A stretch of 50,231 nucleotides of DNA from Nemertoderma westbladi. Its lineage: Eukaryota > Xenacoelomorpha > Nemertodermatida > Nemertodermatidae. The translations under genes were made by a program, and so were the position numbers. Below, in pieces: positions 1 to 10,375 of the stretch (position 1 is its first letter; each line of letters starts with the position of its first letter). Below the pieces are notes generated by a model. That model was not told the origin of the DNA. It worked only from the letters and a program-made list of their open reading frames with translations, and searched no databases. The stretch spans positions 1-50,231 of the forward strand of contig JAUCBJ010000892.1 in the NCBI GenBank assembly GCA_032718475.1, read 5' to 3'.

Positions 1-26
1 ATAAGTAGGAAACAAATAAGACTCAC

Positions 27-2848
27 AATGATAGCGAAAAGCCCCTCTTTTATCTGACGTTCAAAGAAAATGTAAATAACCATAGCAACGAGAGTGTAGA
101 GGAAAGAGAAGACGGCGATGGTGACAAAGAACTGACTACTGGGGGCGAAGTTCCCTGTGAGACATTGATCCCCGTCGATGGAGCAGGTAGGGATCTCCTG
201 GAAACAGGATTCCTTTAACCTACAAAGAGACAGAAACATCAGTACCAGAACCAATAGTATAGGGAATAAATCGGTCTAGAAACGATCTCCTTATGAATTC
301 CATGTGTTGCAAGCGTGAGACCGGGATACTTAATCGAACAACTAAATATAACATTTTGTAGTTTTAGTTTAAGAGTCCGAATGGGCTCCATGGCCTAAGA
401 CCTTTACCGACCTCATTCTGGTTCCCACGTAACCGAACCGGTTAACTGATATAAGGAAATAAGATGAAATTAATGATGATTGAAACAGACCGCATTACTA
501 AAAAAAATTCTTTTTATTCCAATTTAGGATTTTGAAATAATACGCAAATTTGCGAGATATAACATAAAACATTGAAGACTTACTTGAAGGGATAACCAAA
601 GGTAACGTTGGTGGTTGTGTTACCAGTAGCGCAGGTAACGTTGATACCAAGCATCGTACTGTATCCACCGCAGGTAGCGAATGTAAATATTGCTACAAAC
701 TATAATAAACAATAATATTATTATTTATGAATGACGTCCGACTTGCTAAAAAATGGTTATTGTATTAAGAGAGATGGCCGATGGTGTAATACTCTGATAA
801 TAGGCCCATTGCTACAATACAAACAATTACCGGTACACTATTAACTATATATAATTAATAAAAAATTATAAACAACGATTTAAAGTAGACTGTTATCATT
901 ACCCCAAATAATGGTATATAAATATATGATACTTGGGCTCTATCACCACACTACAGACGCCACTTTTTATATGGAAAGCATTCAGTGTTATTTTATTTCG
1001 TTGAGTTGGGATACTTACGTTGTTTTTGTGATGTTTTGTATTTGTATGTACTGACTAGGATATTGGTTTGTTTTTTTGGTTAGGGTTTGTTGAGATATCC
1101 CATGCAGATTTTATGATTCGGTATCTAATTATTTATTTAATTAATTAAATTGGTTCACATTACCCCTTTAGTTTATTGGCAATTGGGTAAAGTGAGCTAC
1201 TGAAATTTTGGAGCTGTTTATGTTTTAGAATATTTTGCGTATATGCTTTTATATTTGGAATCACCGAATCTGTTTTGATTCCGTTGTTTATTTGAATGTA
1301 TGACCCGACCCGAGAGTATTAAGTTAGTGGGCCACTATTATTATGTAGCTTTATTATAATAATTTTGTAATGTTCTAATTGGTAGGCCTATATGTTTATT
1401 TGATGTTTTTCTTTAAACATTAAAAATGGTTCACTTTACCCCCGGAAAATTATTGAATGGTAAAATGGTTTCGGACCTAATTCAAAGGGAAACTCACTTT
1501 GCCTCATGAGTGGGGCAAAGTGAGCTATTCGAGAGATAAAAAAAAGATATAATATATAAATATATATATAAATATAAATATAAAAATATATAATCTGCCT
1601 ATATAATAGTCAAATTATGATTTATTTTTCTGAGGTTGTTTAGAGCAATAATAGAGTGCACAAAGGAATGCATTGTATTTCCTAAATGTGAAAGTAACTA
1701 TTTTTAAAACATGAAAAACTTCCACAAAGTAGCTCACTTCACTTCACCCCAGTTCTGCAGTTTACCCTATACTATTAGGCCTACCGTAGTAAAGAAACTT
1801 ACAAATTCCAAAATTTTAATAAATCCTCTTGGCTCCTTCAACACCCTCATGTTTGCATCAGATGTAAGCTAAAATAACAAAAATACAAGAGTATTAGGTA
1901 GGTCCTAACAGTATATAGTTACTATTTCTGTATTCTGGTATTTGCAGATTTAACTGTTTGGTTTGTCACTCACTTTCAGAGTTTGTGTTACCGGTAAATG
2001 TAAGTAAACTGGTAAAAGTCCAGAAGTCATCACAAAGACCCAAAACCCAGCCTGACCAGCTGTCCTGTCAGTCTGTGATTGTGGTTTCAGGTTACCTTCT
2101 TTCTTACATCACATCCTGCATTCTGTTATGACATCAGTCACATTCACATTACACATTCAGACATTGACATAGGCTGATAGGGCCAATATGACTGACTGGC
2201 ATATCTCTGCCTAGGTGGGTATTAGTAAATCCAGTCCAAATCCGATATGATGGGATGGTATGGTACAAGCATGTGACATTTGACATTTTGGCGCAATTCG
2301 AATTGCTAGAGTGCTAGCGCTAGGTCAGTAGGTATAGGGCCTACCTACCACGCTTATCAGCTTATGCTGTATGCTGCTGCTTCACGTGGCACTCCTGCAC
2401 TCCTCGCTCCGCACTCTACATACCCATAGGCTGATAGGTACCGGTAGTCCTACTTAACAGCTTAACTAGGCCTACCGGTAGCCTATTACTGTAGGTATTA
2501 CAGTAATGTATTATTGTTAGCGAAAATAAGATATGACTGGGATAAGGGTGGGATTAGGCATAGGTACTAATATATAGCCTATATACAGATATATATATAA
2601 ATATATAATACAGTAATATATACAGATATAGGGCCTAGTACTAATAACTCCGGTACAGGACCGGCTGGCCCATGCAGCCATGGCCGGTAACATGGTTGGT
2701 AACCCAACCTGCCAACCGGCTGACCGGTATCAAACTGCAGAACTGTCAGTCAGCTAGTATCAAACTGAAAACCTATACTGCTCTACCTTTAGTCCATACA
2801 GTCCATAGTCACAGAGTCAACTTCTGAACTTACCCTCTGAACCTCCAT
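27..2848 (-). CDS. Synaptophysin-family (MARVEL domain) vesicle membrane protein, 5' part, four exons
   Basis: Read on the minus strand as four exons: 2834-2848 (start codon, five codons, MEVQR), 1803-1868, 584-699 and 27-219, where the gene leaves the window. Every junction is GT/AG (donors gtaagt, gtaagt, gtaagt, gtgagt) and the frame is continuous. Exon 2 encodes RVLKEPRGFIKILEF, exon 3 starts FVAIFTFATCGGYS, and exon 4 carries SSQFFVTIAVFSFLYTLVAM. These align with the synaptophysin/synaptoporin/SYPL family: the N-terminal KEP-GF segment, the end of the first membrane span (F-A-TCG), a luminal loop with paired cysteines and NxT/S sites, and the start of the second span. Family members are four-span proteins of synaptic or other small transport vesicles. 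The 22-codon second exon matches the vertebrate exon in length. The third and fourth spans lie beyond the left edge. The family is clear, but the paralogue (neuronal or ubiquitous) cannot be told. Exon 1 is the least certain because it is only 15 nt of coding sequence. Confidence 0.85.
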
Positions 2849-3425
2849 GACCAATTAACTGATTAATGAATGATGTTCCGGCAGTCCGGAGACAAGCGTA
2901 CAACTGTACAAGGCAGCCAGGAGCACAGTAATTGTTCGTTTTCTCTGTTTCTTCTGATCTGCTGATAGTGGATAATCAGAGATAATTATACTATACAGTA
3001 CTATATTGTATATACCGTTCTGCCGTTACCGTACTGCTATAGGCCTACCGGTACCAGTACACAGTTATATTCAGTGGTCAGACAGCAGACAGGCAGACAG
3101 TGCACAGTGAGCAACTACAGAACTATTGAATGCATAACGGAGGAACCTCTCTACAGCTCTAGGAACGGCAGAACGGAGAGTTTCATCATTACTGTAAGAA
3201 TTGGTCCTGGCTGGCTGGCTGGCTGACTGATCTACAGCCAAATAACTACTCTAACGATTTTGATGAAATGTTTACAGCGGCTGGCTGACCGGATTCTAAA
3301 GGTCCCTGGCATGATCGGCTACTAGCCTCTGGGCTCGAAAAATAAACGTTAACGAAAAAACGCCATAGGGGCAATGAGAAAAACACCAGCTATGGCACTC
3401 ATGAAAAATGGATAGAGATTGCCTA
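2849..3425. other. Upstream region of the synaptophysin-like gene
   Basis: This is the presumed 5' UTR and promoter side of the minus-strand gene. It is rich in short palindromic words (ACCGGT, AGGCCT) and ggctggctggctgactga-type microsatellite near 3210. I saw no clear TATA box or other promoter element. Confidence 0.35.
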
Positions 3426-3454
3426 GTAATGCTATTCAATAGAGGAAGGGCCAA
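3426..3454. repeat. 29-bp direct repeat, left copy (partner 4580-4608)
   Basis: The segment starting gtaatgctattcaatagagg is repeated identically at 4580-4608. The two copies bracket the MITE at 3572-4517 but lie about 60-145 bp outside its ends, so they are not its own target duplication. Confidence 0.8.
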
Positions 3455-3571
3455 ATAATTACAACTGAATCTCAACTCAACTCGAGTGAGAGTAGCTCGT
3501 ACTTTCGTATTGTTTGTACAAAGACAAACAAACCTCGTCTGTCATACACTCATACAGTACACAGAGTGTAA

Positions 3572-4517
3572 AGCCCTGTTTATACTTCGTCTGAAGATAT
3601 CATCTGACACGTCTGTGGCACGTCTGCGTCAGACACCATCAGATATGCTTCAGTGTCTGAGGTCTGTGGCGTCTGTCGCGTGTCTGATACTGTCTGCGTG
3701 TCTGATACTGTCTGCCACAGTCATACCGCACCGACACACACGTCACAGACATGCTCAGCAATGTCTGTGACAGACACAACTACGTCTGTGGCGTTATATA
3801 ATAAATGATTTAAAAAAAATATGACTGATATCAGACACATGAAGTGGGGCCGTCGCGCTGCACATGACAGTAACTTATGTTAAGTGTCAAATCAAACAGT
3901 CAAAATAATTATATAAGAAATTCAAAGCAGATGTCCCATATTCACTTTTACCACCTAGAGGCAGACTGGGTAACTAGGGATAAGACCTCACAAAAACTCA
4001 GTCTGAAGTCTAGAATGTGTCAGGTAACAATCAGGAAGAAAGGATTACAAACAATAATAGAAAATGGCTGAAGGTTTTCATTTCAGACATTTAAAAAATG
4101 TTTTAATTTCATACCACTAGCGGTAGACTTGAGAACTGCCTAGGGATTACTGTCCCCACAAAGACGCAGACATACCCTATGGTATGTGTATCTGCGTGTA
4201 GCACGTGTAGCGCGTGTAGCACGTGTATCTTGAAACGGATAACAAAACTTTTTATTATTATTGGAGTTAACAAGAAATGAAATGGGCATGTCTGAGGCAG
4301 ATATAACGATAATAACGATATAAACGATAAGGTACAGTATAAACGATAATGTCTGATGTCAGATGTCTCTCTCTTGTCTGTGTCTAGCAAATGTCTGATG
4401 ATTTCTTACATCACACATCAGACACCGCCGGATTTTAGATAAGTCTGTCATCAGACTGTCTGAGTCTGAGCTCAGACACTTGTCTGACATCAGACGAAGT
4501 ACAGTATAACCGGGGCT
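3572..4517. mobile_element. Non-autonomous TIR element (Harbinger-like MITE), 946 bp
   Basis: The two ends are inverted: the left starts AGCCCTGTTTATACTTCGTC, and the right, reverse-complemented, starts AGCCCCGGTTATACTG before the shared CTTCGTCTGA. Both are flanked by a TAA trinucleotide (3569-3571 and 4518-4520), the size and sequence expected of a PIF/Harbinger target duplication. The inside is low-complexity TCTG/CAGA-rich sequence with no transposase frame. The superfamily assignment rests only on the TSD and is inference. Confidence 0.7.
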
Positions 4518-4892
4518 TAAGGCAAAGAACAATTACACCATCTGGTTTGGCAACTAAATTACATTGTCCTAATGGCCTTGTAATGCTATTCAATAGAGGA
4601 AGGGCCAACTAACAAGGAAGTACTTTCTGTGCCAAGTAGTATCCTCACTCTACAACCCAGACAATAGCAAACATTAACTGGGTTAGCTATAGCTGGTTAT
4701 TACAGCCTCAGTGTGTGTTTCTAATGTACAGTATTACCCCATAAGCTGATTGCTCTCCCAGTGCTTCCTATGACTTATACTTGGCCAACATTAATTACCT
4801 TCCCAGTCAAGCCAGAGGGAATCTCGCTTATGTAACTTATACTGCGCCGTTCAAAAAGCTGTATGATTTAACAATAACTGCGTAGGTCACTC

Positions 4893-5147
4893 ACTTATTC
4901 GACCGATAGAATCTCAGTATACCGAGGCATTAGCTGCGGCATTACGTGTGAGGCCTAAAGTGTGTCGTGATCCGTTATTCATAGAGTCAGGTGTGTCGGA
5001 TCCATAGAGTGCTATCCGGAAGCGCCAGAGAGACTTCCTTTGCAGGATCTTAGAGGATAAGAGCCTACACAGGCCACTCTTTTTTGTCCTGGATCGCTGT
5101 ATACTTGAACGGACTCCAATGGGAGTCGCGGTTGAGAAGTTGCTATT
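4893..5147 (+). pseudogene. LINE relic, part 1 (C-terminal region, split by the Copia insertion)
   Basis: Frame-wise translation gives RKRQRDFLCRILEDKS followed by LHRPLFFVLDRCILER, which resembles the region after the reverse transcriptase in non-LTR elements. It stops at the CTATT target site of the Copia element and resumes at 10376. A stop at about 5009-5011 and shifted frames show it is dead. Confidence 0.55.
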
Positions 5148-5231
5148 TGTTATATGTGAATAATAATCAGTTTGATCGAGTTATTATATTACAGTTTAAC
5201 CGTCATCCAGGTACTGTCTACAGTATTAACA
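5148..5231 (-). repeat. 3' LTR of the Copia element
   Basis: This copy is identical over 84 bp to 10287-10370. The ends form the short inverted repeat TGTTA/TAACA. The 5-bp CTATT just to its left is half of the target duplication. Confidence 0.93.
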
Positions 5232-5254
5232 ATCTTCCGTTTCTTTCCTTTTTA
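5232..5254 (-). promoter_or_regulatory. Polypurine tract next to the 3' LTR
   Basis: The minus strand is almost all purine immediately before the 3' LTR (AAAAAGGAAAGAAACGGAAG), as expected for the plus-strand primer of reverse transcription. Confidence 0.75.
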
Positions 5255-5411
5255 GTTTGTTCCACAAATAAATTCTAACTATAAAAAAAACTATTCTGGC
5301 CATAAGTCAATTATGGTCTTAAGTTTCAACTTGTACAAATACAAATCGGATAGTCATTCAATTAGTTACTTTCAGTTTGTTACATTCATTGAAATTTATG
5401 CTATCGGCTTG

Positions 5412-8400
5412 TCAAACATGACCAGTTAGATTTTCCAAAAGCTCATACATCACAAACGGGTCGTTCAATATGCGTTTTAATAAAACAACGGACTGACTTT
5501 TTGCTTTGGTCAGTGTATCAGCAATCTGCAACTTTGTTGGAATCCATTTCAGTTTTTTAATATCAACCACGAGTTCTTTAATAAATGCAAAGTCAATTGC
5601 CAGTCGTTTCTCTATCGGAATCTTCCCATTATATAAATCCTGAACCAATCCTTTGTGATCGGAGTAAAAATGACAATCAATTAGATCAGATCGCAATATA
5701 GACTTCATAAACATCTGAATATATCGACCCATATCGACACCCTCTACCAGGGCAAACGTCTCGGCAGATAATGTACTTTTAGTAACACGCCGACAACAAC
5801 GGCTAGCCCAATATAACAAATAATGTCCCCAGAAAATATAGATAGCTAAGCGAGACGGGTTACCAAACGAAGAATCAACGAATATATAAAGATTAGGAAT
5901 TGTTGAACGCACTGCTTCGGGAGGATCTGCGGTTTCTGGATGGTAATATTTCAATATAACCTTTTCAGACTTTATCTTCCTTACTGTTTTGTTTAATAAC
6001 GCGATATCGTCCGCGTTTGGAGAGTTAATCTGAGATAAACTCCCTACAATAAATCCGATATCTGGTCTAGTGTTTGTTGAAACCCACATTAGCTTCCCCA
6101 ATGTTGATTTGAAATATGATTTGCACGATAACTCACTATCTTTGTCAATAACCTCAAAATCAATGCCTTCAATATACTGTTCTTGTGATATTTCATAACT
6201 ACCATTATCTAGCTGGCGAATGCATACTCCCAGAAACTTAGTCCATGTATCTTTGATTCGCCGGACTTTACCCACTTTCAACAAATGTGCAATGCCTTCA
6301 CGAACCTTAGGAAGACCATTCACACCACCTATGAGAAGGTCATCAACGTGTGTTGCTATCATACCAACAAGTCTATCATGTTCATCATAATTTGTATACA
6401 ACGCTGGATCAAATTGGTTTTGAAAGTTACCCAGTACAAACAGCTCTTCCTGCAACTTATGATACCAATACCTACAGGCATCCTGTAACCCATAGACGGC
6501 TTTATTTAATTTCCAGAATACATTCGCAGCTTTGATTTCTTTTGATTTGGTGCTTAATTTGTTTATGTACTCTGGAGGTGGTACAGCATAAATAACTCGA
6601 TCACTTTCAAAGTTATTACTCTGAAGAAAGGCCGTTTTAATATCAATGACCCACAAATCCCACTTAAATAAAGAAGCCATGGATAACAGAGTTCGTATCG
6701 ATGTCTTGTCACAAGTTGGCGAAAATGAGATTGGATCTTCTTTATCCTGAAATCCTTTAACTACCAAACGGGCCTTTGTAAATTTTATACCTTCCACATC
6801 TTTCTCCGTAATAACCCAGCGAGTCTGAACAATATTAGCTTTACTAGGAACTTCATAGACTTCCGTATATACATCATTCTGCAGCCAGTTTAACAGTTCC
6901 TGTTCCTTGGCTGCCTCAGTGTCTAGCAAAGGTGTAGGTCTTTGTTCGCCAAAATAACCATAGAACTCTGGCGGTTTGCGCTCTCTTGTAGGATATTTCG
7001 AAGAAACTTCCGAAAGAATTGGTTCTTCCATGACCTCACAATTATCAATACTAGTCGATTCCATAGACGGCATCATTGCGTCATCGTAATTAGCACTGGA
7101 CGCATTCAAATCGTCAGAGTATGACTCAGAAGTTGAACCATTGGGATTGACTTGTTTGACTTTATTTATCGCCGGTAATTCTTCTGGATCAGAAGTGCCA
7201 ACACTTCCTGAGTGGCTATAATCTTCAACTATCATGTCTGTGTCTTCGGTTTCTTTGAACTCACTTCCAAATCCCAGTTTGGCACTATCGTGTAGCTTAA
7301 TTTTTGATCTATGACAACGGATATAGCGAGAGCCATGACCAACAAGTATTTCCGAACCTTTAACAGCAACAACCTTCGCTGGACCACACCACTTGCCCGC
7401 AGTGTTATAATAATATACTGCATCTCCATTGACAACCTCACTATTAGATGGTCGTATGTTTCTTTGTAATGCTCTACGAACCCGACTAGAAGCATCCGAT
7501 TTTGCAAATTGTTCCCTCACATCATTCAACAAAGCGATATGTTCAATAACAGATTTGCTAACTGATTGTGAATTATCTAAAGCACATAAGTTGTCCGTCA
7601 AAACTCCTCCTATATTCGGGCCCCTGCCAAACATTATTTGGTGTGGAGAAAAGCCATTATGATTTGGCCAAGCATTCTTTACAAACGTAGCCATAGTTAA
7701 TATTTTATAATCAGAATAGCTCTGATTATCCGATTTTATTCGACAATATATATCCTTAATTAAACCATTATGTCTCTCCGTTATTCCGTTGCTGAATGGA
7801 GAGTATGGTGCCGTAACATCATGTGTCATATTAAGCTTATTGCACAACTCAGTAAAGCTTATAGCAACGAACTCGCCACCATTATCTGTGAAGACTGATT
7901 TGTTAGGTGGACCAAAAATAGAACACCATTTATCCAATAATGCACTCTGAACACTTGTGGACAATTTATTTGGCAGTATCATTGTCATACTATAGCGAGA
8001 GAATAAGTCTACAACGTGAAGAACAGGCTTACCATGGCTATAATTCAACTCTTCCATAAAAAATAAATCTAAACCGATAATATCGTTACATGTTTTGCCA
8101 AGAGGCAGTGAAACAATTGGATTAGATGGTTTTCTTCTTCCATGTATTTTACATTCAGCACAATCCTTCATTACTTCATCAACAAAAGTTATATAGGACT
8201 CACCAACAAACAAGCCAGACTGTTCGATCAGCTTAATTAGCGTTTGTTTCGACGGATGAGCGAACTGTTTATGAAGTTTCAGAATCTCCTTATATGATAA
8301 CTGCAATTGAGATTTCGGATTCTGCAATTTCCCACGTTCGGTTTCACTAGAATCGATGCGATTATCACCGTTGTCAGCTCTTTTATCAGCTGTATCTGTG

Positions 8401-9827
8401 ATTAATGCAGTATTAATAAGCCTTTCACCTGGAATTAGTGGAATCGCACAGTGACCAGATATTAACTCAACAAGTTGCACTGCTGATCCATTAATTGTTG
8501 CAATATTTGCCGAAATATCTAGCATTACCTGAAGTTTGGCCATTGTTGGTCGAGAGAGTAGTAGTGGCAATGATCCCTCTATAACGTCAACAGATATTTT
8601 ATATGTAATATCATTAACCGGAATATCAAGAATATAGTTCTGTTTTGCAATCTTTTCTTCTCCACCGCCGAATATATATACTGAATAAGTGGTACGAGAA
8701 GAAGGATTTACATTGAATATAGCCTTATAAGTTTCAAGCCATTCAGTTCCAGAAACAGTCTTCGTGCAAGCAGTGTCCAAAATGGCATAAATGTCAGTTG
8801 TTTTTCTAATGAAGTTATTAGTTTTCTTGGTCGGTTTTGCAAGAAACACGCTATTTTTAAACAGATGTTTAAGAAAGTAAACATTTCGTTCATTATCTCC
8901 AGAATCTTCTCTACACCCAATGAGCATCTTTTCATTATCAGATTCTGATTCATTATGCGGACAGAGATCATCTGTATGGAGTACAGACTCACATACATTA
9001 CATTGAGATTTATGGGGACAATCCCGTTGAAAGTGATATATCGAATCGCAGACTCGGCAGCGGTTGTTTTTATTAGGGCCCTTGACATTTGAATTAGTAA
9101 ATGGTAAAGGTAGTTTGCTGGTGTTTATCGAGTTTGGCTTAAACGATCTACCGGTGCCAGTACCTAGGTTGGATTTGGATTGAAAACGTGACGGTTTCTT
9201 ATTCCTAAAATTAGCCTCAAAAGCAATTTCAGTTTTTAGTTCTTCGGAATCAAATCTCGATTCATCGGTGCCTAACTTGGAATTACCAGATCCAATATCC
9301 GACATCATTCTCAAAATATGTCGTTTCACGTCATTAAATTCAAGTTTAGCAGTTGCCAAAATCATTTTGCGCTCACTATTACTTAAATTGGATTTATGTA
9401 TCAATTCGGCCGCCAAAATAGAATCGTCAAACGTACGACCAAATTCTTTTAGGTTACTCACCATACTCTCGAATTTTATCACAAAGTCACGCACATTTTC
9501 ATTGGAATTTCGACAAAAATTCCGAAATATAACAAAATTGTTGTAGGCATCTTCCTCTTTTTCTTTTAAAAACGTTTCATCCAATTGTCTAATAAGAGAA
9601 GCTAAACCGCCATCCACCGCTAATGCGGGAACGTCTAAATCCAAAGCTTTATCTTTGGCAACACCACGAAGATTAAGAATTACTGTAGCTGCTTGTTTCG
9701 CCGCTGAAGTTTCTGTTATCGATTCCCAAACTAAGATTTCTTTCTTCCACCGACGATAGTTTGGATTCTTTCCAGATGGATCAAATACGGGAGGTGGTAT
9801 ACGATTTGAATTATTACCCGTTGCCAT
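5412..9827 (-). CDS. Copia gag-pol polyprotein, intact, 1471 aa
   Basis: A single open frame with the Copia domain order. Gag lies at residues 1-300, with two CX2CX4HX4C zinc knuckles near 256-290 (CRVCDSIYHFQRDC, CNVCESVLHTDDLC). The aspartic protease has LDTACTKTV near 349. The integrase has an HHCC finger near 519-555, then the DDE core: D in GLDLFF (about 584), D in FTDNGGEF (about 647) and E in NGITERHNG (about 682). The reverse transcriptase runs from RWVITEKD (about 1004) through KAVYGLQ to HVDDLLIGG (about 1160). The RNase H has VDSSFGN and STLSAETFAL (about 1317-1365). It would make the Gag particle and all enzymes for its own retrotransposition. Gag and Pol are fused in one frame with no visible shift site. 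Histidine replaces the usual tyrosine before VDD. Relatedness to the GalEa-type animal Copia clade is a guess from the short LTRs. Confidence 0.96.
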   Translation of the reverse strand: MATGNNSNRIPPPVFDPSGKNPNYRRWKKEILVWESITETSAAKQAATVILNLRGVAKDKALDLDVPALAVDGGLASLIRQLDETFLKEKEEDAYNNFVIFRNFCRNSNENVRDFVIKFESMVSNLKEFGRTFDDSILAAELIHKSNLSNSERKMILATAKLEFNDVKRHILRMMSDIGSGNSKLGTDESRFDSEELKTEIAFEANFRNKKPSRFQSKSNLGTGTGRSFKPNSINTSKLPLPFTNSNVKGPNKNNRCRVCDSIYHFQRDCPHKSQCNVCESVLHTDDLCPHNESESDNEKMLIGCREDSGDNERNVYFLKHLFKNSVFLAKPTKKTNNFIRKTTDIYAILDTACTKTVSGTEWLETYKAIFNVNPSSRTTYSVYIFGGGEEKIAKQNYILDIPVNDITYKISVDVIEGSLPLLLSRPTMAKLQVMLDISANIATINGSAVQLVELISGHCAIPLIPGERLINTALITDTADKRADNGDNRIDSSETERGKLQNPKSQLQLSYKEILKLHKQFAHPSKQTLIKLIEQSGLFVGESYITFVDEVMKDCAECKIHGRRKPSNPIVSLPLGKTCNDIIGLDLFFMEELNYSHGKPVLHVVDLFSRYSMTMILPNKLSTSVQSALLDKWCSIFGPPNKSVFTDNGGEFVAISFTELCNKLNMTHDVTAPYSPFSNGITERHNGLIKDIYCRIKSDNQSYSDYKILTMATFVKNAWPNHNGFSPHQIMFGRGPNIGGVLTDNLCALDNSQSVSKSVIEHIALLNDVREQFAKSDASSRVRRALQRNIRPSNSEVVNGDAVYYYNTAGKWCGPAKVVAVKGSEILVGHGSRYIRCHRSKIKLHDSAKLGFGSEFKETEDTDMIVEDYSHSGSVGTSDPEELPAINKVKQVNPNGSTSESYSDDLNASSANYDDAMMPSMESTSIDNCEVMEEPILSEVSSKYPTRERKPPEFYGYFGEQRPTPLLDTEAAKEQELLNWLQNDVYTEVYEVPSKANIVQTRWVITEKDVEGIKFTKARLVVKGFQDKEDPISFSPTCDKTSIRTLLSMASLFKWDLWVIDIKTAFLQSNNFESDRVIYAVPPPEYINKLSTKSKEIKAANVFWKLNKAVYGLQDACRYWYHKLQEELFVLGNFQNQFDPALYTNYDEHDRLVGMIATHVDDLLIGGVNGLPKVREGIAHLLKVGKVRRIKDTWTKFLGVCIRQLDNGSYEISQEQYIEGIDFEVIDKDSELSCKSYFKSTLGKLMWVSTNTRPDIGFIVGSLSQINSPNADDIALLNKTVRKIKSEKVILKYYHPETADPPEAVRSTIPNLYIFVDSSFGNPSRLAIYIFWGHYLLYWASRCCRRVTKSTLSAETFALVEGVDMGRYIQMFMKSILRSDLIDCHFYSDHKGLVQDLYNGKIPIEKRLAIDFAFIKELVVDIKKLKWIPTKLQIADTLTKAKSQSVVLLKRILNDPFVMYELLENLTGHV

Positions 9828-10105
9828 ATTCTGATTACAGGATTGCCGTTAATCGTAGTATGTAACCAGAAACACCTTGTCTGCAGTCACCGGTACGGTA
9901 GGCCTAGCACCTAGGCCTATACAATCAGACGGTACGGATCAACTGGCACTGTCGTTTCGTAGGAATTATCAGTGAGGTTGACAGGTTAAAATGTACCGGT
10001 ACGGTACCGTAGGCTACCGTACAGAAGTTTCAGAATGCCAGAAATCCTTGCGAAAAATTGATTCTCACAATACCGATAGGCCTACCGGTAAATAATTAAG
10101 AAAGC

Positions 10106-10260
10106 GTCATCACGCCAGATCCGCCATCACGGAATTGAGGTTAAACGTTAAACGTCGAACTGGAGCGCCATCACGCCTGCGCCATCACGCAGAATTCAAA
10201 TGTACCGTCAGACCGTAAAAACTTGCGCCGTCACGCCTGCGCCATCACGCATTTAAACCG
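10106..10260 (-). repeat. Short repeats in the Copia leader
   Basis: The 5' leader carries six variants of a GCCATCACGC word, including two tandem pairs near 10168-10196 and 10226-10250. Nothing similar is seen elsewhere in the element. They may be structural or packaging-related, but that is speculation. Confidence 0.6.
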
Positions 10261-10274
10261 TAATAAAGTGTAAG

Positions 10275-10285
10275 CTCTGCTACCA
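10275..10285 (-). promoter_or_regulatory. Primer-binding site, initiator tRNA-Met
   Basis: One base inside the 5' LTR the minus strand reads TGGTAGCAGAG, which is complementary to the CTCTGCTACCA 3' terminus of animal initiator tRNA-Met. This is the usual primer for Copia elements and fixes the orientation. Confidence 0.85.
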
Positions 10286-10286
10286 T

Positions 10287-10370
10287 TGTTATATGTGAAT
10301 AATAATCAGTTTGATCGAGTTATTATATTACAGTTTAACCGTCATCCAGGTACTGTCTACAGTATTAACA
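10287..10370 (-). repeat. 5' LTR of the Copia element
   Basis: This is the left end of the element in its own (minus) orientation. CTATT at 10371-10375 is the second half of the target duplication. No TATA box is obvious within the 84 bp. Confidence 0.93.
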
Positions 10371-10375
10371 CTATT

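Larger units (their letters stand above)
5148..10370 (-). mobile_element. Full-length Ty1/Copia LTR retrotransposon, recent insertion
   Basis: The element is 5,223 bp long and is bounded by two identical 84-bp LTRs (5148-5231 and 10287-10370) that begin TG and end CA. It is flanked by a perfect 5-bp target duplication, CTATT (5143-5147 and 10371-10375). It runs on the minus strand: 5' LTR on the right, then a primer-binding site complementary to the 3' end of initiator tRNA-Met, a leader of about 450 nt with short repeats, one uninterrupted gag-pol frame, a purine tract and the 3' LTR. Identical LTRs and an open frame indicate a young and possibly active copy. It landed in an older LINE relic. 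Eighty-four base pairs is unusually short for an LTR. Confidence 0.95.

Noticed and set aside
1140-1760. Inverted GGGTAAAGTGAGCT/AGCTCACTTTACCC words in the synaptophysin-like intron
   Set aside because: The words recur, but I could not define consistent ends or a target duplication for an element.
3486-4390. ORFs of 94 and 93 aa
   Set aside because: They lie in the low-complexity interior or edge of a MITE and have no protein-like features.
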